Assembly: GCF_016586355.1 (NCBI RefSeq)
Contig: NZ_BLYI01000046.1
Coordinates: forward strand, 1 to 64,000
Length of the DNA stretch: 64,000 bases
Reading direction: 5' to 3'
From: Anaerostipes butyraticus
GTDB lineage: Bacteria > Bacillota > Clostridia > Lachnospirales > Lachnospiraceae
Shown here: positions 62,251 to 64,000 of the stretch, piece by piece
Position numbering within the stretch: the stretch's first letter is position 1
How the letters are laid out: the number at the start of each line of letters is the position of its first letter
Program-made: the position numbers and the translations under genes
The notes under the pieces: model-generated
What the model saw: only the letters and a program-made list of their open reading frames with translations
The model's database searches: none
Told to the model about the DNA's origin: nothing

Positions 62251-63936
62251 ATGATCCAGATTGAGAATTTGACATTTACTTATCCTGGTGCCGAAGAACC
62301 AACGTTAAAAAATTTATCAGTTGAGATCGAACAGGGAGATTTTCTCGCAATCGTTGGAAACAACGGCTGCGGGAAATCCACTTTCTGTAAGACACTCAAC
62401 GGTCTGATCCCTCATTTTACAGCGGGCGACATGGAAGGAAAGGTTGTCATCGGAGGTCTTGACACGAGAGAGTGTGAAATCGGTGATCTGGCGCAGAAAA
62501 TCGGATATGTGTATCAGGATTTCGAAAATCAGATCGTACGGCCGACGGTTTTGGATGACGCGTCCTTTGCGTGCCTGAATTTTGACGTAAAAGATTATGA
62601 GGAGAAGGGACGCAGAGCCCTGGAAATGTGCGGCATCGCCCACAAGACAGATGAATATATCTGGCAGCTGTCCGGCGGTCAGAAGCATCTTCTTGCTCTG
62701 GCGGGAGCGGCCGCTCTGTCACCGGAGATTCTGGTGTTGGATGAGCCGATCGCCCAGCTGGATCCGGCTCATGCGAGAGATATTTATGAAGTGCTGAAAA
62801 CAATGAACGAGACATATGGAAAGACGATTATCGTCATCGAGCATCATACGGAATATATTGCCCGGTACTGTAAGCATGTAATGCTGATGCGCGGCGGGGG
62901 CATTGCCTGGAAACTGCCGGCCAGGGAAGCACTGTGCCGGGTGGAAGAGCTTCAGAAAAGCAATATTTTTCCACCGCAGGTTACGCTGGCGGCCAATCGC
63001 GTGGCAGGAGGCGCAGAGACGGTGCTTCCGGTTACCGTGGAAGAGGGAAAAGAGTTTTTTGGCAGATATCCGCAGACGGATGTGGCGAAAGCCAGGATTC
63101 TGGACGCGCCGCCGGAAGAAAATACCATACTGGAATTTGAAAATGTATCAGTGGAATACCGCTCCGTAAAAGGAGATCCAGTCCGTGTGCTGAATGATTT
63201 TAATCTGGAAATCCATAAAGGAGAGAAGATTGCGGTGATCGGCTCCAACGGCGCAGGAAAGTCCACGATCATGAAACTTATGTGCGGCCTGCTGAAGCCG
63301 TCTGAAGGGAAAATCCTTCTGCAGGGACAAAACATCAAAGAAATGGAAATGAATGAACTCTCCCAGATTCTGTCTCTTGTATATCAGAATCCGGAAGAAA
63401 TGTTTATTAAAGATTCCATCCGAAGAGATATCGAATATGCCATGAAAGTACGGGATGTGGAAAATTATCAGAAAAGAACAGAAGGGCTTCTGGAAAGGTT
63501 CCAGCTGACGGACCTTCAGGACCGGGACGGGCGTCTGCTGTCAGGAGGACAGATGAGACGTGCTTCCCTGGCTATCGGCATCGCGCTGAATCCGTCTATT
63601 CTTCTGCTGGATGAGCCTACCGCCAATCTGGATATTGCCACAAGGAAGGAAATCCTTCGTACCTTAAGTGATATGAAGAACATTACAGATACTGTTATGA
63701 TCGCAACCCATGATATGCAGCTGGTCTGTGAATGGGCAGAGAGGATCCTGGTATTGTCCGGAGGAAAATTATTAAAAGACGGCACGAGAGAAGAAGTGTT
63801 TAACGACCGGGAAGTTATGAAGGAAGCAGGCATCCAGCCGCCGGAAATTTACCAGATGGGGAAAGAAATCCGTCCGGAGATTTCCTGCTATACCGTAGAT
63901 GAGTTTTTGCGTTTATTTCAAAGGGAGGCAGTGTAA
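62251..63936 (+). CDS. ECF transporter double ATPase (fused EcfA domains)
   Basis: This 561-aa protein contains two complete ABC ATPase domains in tandem. Domain 1 (about 1-240) has GNNGCGKSTFCKTLNGLIPH, QDFENQIVRPTV, LSGGQKHLLALAG and LVLDEPIAQLDPA. Domain 2 (about 290-540) has GSNGAGKSTIMKLMCGLLKP, YQNPEEMFIKDSI, LSGGQMRRASLAIG and LLLDEPTANLDIA. It serves the S component just upstream. Confidence 0.94.
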   Translation: MIQIENLTFTYPGAEEPTLKNLSVEIEQGDFLAIVGNNGCGKSTFCKTLNGLIPHFTAGDMEGKVVIGGLDTRECEIGDLAQKIGYVYQDFENQIVRPTVLDDASFACLNFDVKDYEEKGRRALEMCGIAHKTDEYIWQLSGGQKHLLALAGAAALSPEILVLDEPIAQLDPAHARDIYEVLKTMNETYGKTIIVIEHHTEYIARYCKHVMLMRGGGIAWKLPAREALCRVEELQKSNIFPPQVTLAANRVAGGAETVLPVTVEEGKEFFGRYPQTDVAKARILDAPPEENTILEFENVSVEYRSVKGDPVRVLNDFNLEIHKGEKIAVIGSNGAGKSTIMKLMCGLLKPSEGKILLQGQNIKEMEMNELSQILSLVYQNPEEMFIKDSIRRDIEYAMKVRDVENYQKRTEGLLERFQLTDLQDRDGRLLSGGQMRRASLAIGIALNPSILLLDEPTANLDIATRKEILRTLSDMKNITDTVMIATHDMQLVCEWAERILVLSGGKLLKDGTREEVFNDREVMKEAGIQPPEIYQMGKEIRPEISCYTVDEFLRLFQREAV

Positions 63937-64000
63937 ATGAAAGAAAAATTATCGGAGAGTATTTTTGATAAAATATCCATTGATTATATCCGGAACCAGG
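63937..64000 (+). CDS. Start of a probable EcfT subunit (cut by the window end)
   Basis: An ATG at 63937, behind AAGGGAGG, opens MKEKLSESIFDKISIDYIRN and runs off the window. The residues and the position after the double ATPase fit the transmembrane subunit of this ECF transporter. Confidence 0.6.
   Translation, partial: MKEKLSESIFDKISIDYIRNQ

Overview
The window looks like a chromosome segment from a low-to-mid GC Firmicute of the class Clostridia, most likely family Lachnospiraceae (gut Blautia/Mediterraneibacter/Dorea-like). The reasons are the gene order of the fatty-acid and S10-spc-alpha ribosomal clusters, strong AGGAGG ribosome-binding sites, the zinc-type S14 and zinc-lid adenylate kinase, ECF transporters downstream of rplQ, and several small Lachnospiraceae-type proteins. 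Genus is inference.

Layout. (1) 147-575: mscL. (2) 996-8191: type II fatty-acid synthesis operon acpP-fabD-fabG-fabF-accB-fabZ-accC-accD-accA, behind two tandem sigma-A promoters; the second carries a FabT-type palindrome. No fabH, enoyl reductase or fabT is present in the window. (3) 8274-13235: a DeoR repressor divergent from an operon of two hexuloisomerases (hxlB), one hexulose-phosphate synthase (hxlA), a lone DhaK and an MtlD-family dehydrogenase. This is an uncommon sugar- or formaldehyde-linked pathway. An aldo/keto reductase follows. (4) 15063-31084: S10, spc and alpha ribosomal operons with secY, adk, map, infA, rpmJ and rpoA. Several intergenic spacers hold well-formed RNA structures, including a compact three-way junction and an element present twice. 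(5) 31274-35852: a truncated flavin-type oxidase remnant, ecfA1-ecfA2-ecfT, truA and an AEC permease. (6) 36008-36854: rplM-rpsI.

(7) 36846-49087: an integrated mobilizable element of about 12.2 kb inserted exactly at the 3' end of rpsI. It recreates the last codons of rpsI and supplies a substitute terminator; the native rpsI terminator lies beyond the right end. The backbone is a tyrosine integrase, an XRE repressor, an Xis-like protein, a CHC2 primase, a VirE-type helicase, a symmetric iteron array, an oriT-like dyad and a MobA/MobL relaxase. Its cargo is an AT-rich defence module: Vsr, an HTH-fused C5-cytosine methyltransferase, an Eco47II/Sau96I-type endonuclease (GGNCC predicted) and a 739-residue ABC-type ATPase of unknown effector function. 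(8) 49235-54803: an accessory region with about five degenerate 53-54 bp purine-rich repeats, a putative PD-(D/E)XK nuclease, two broken genes, two exported proteins and a DUF362 protein. (9) 54926-64000: flavodiiron protein, radical SAM protein, pyridoxamine kinase, CAT-like acyltransferase, TetR regulator, glycogen branching enzyme, and a second ECF transporter (S component, fused double ATPase, start of EcfT).

The strongest candidates for something undescribed are the hxl-dhaK-mtlD pathway, the R-M-linked ATPase, and the structured RNAs inside the ribosomal operons. All assignments come from reading the sequence only; no database search was run.
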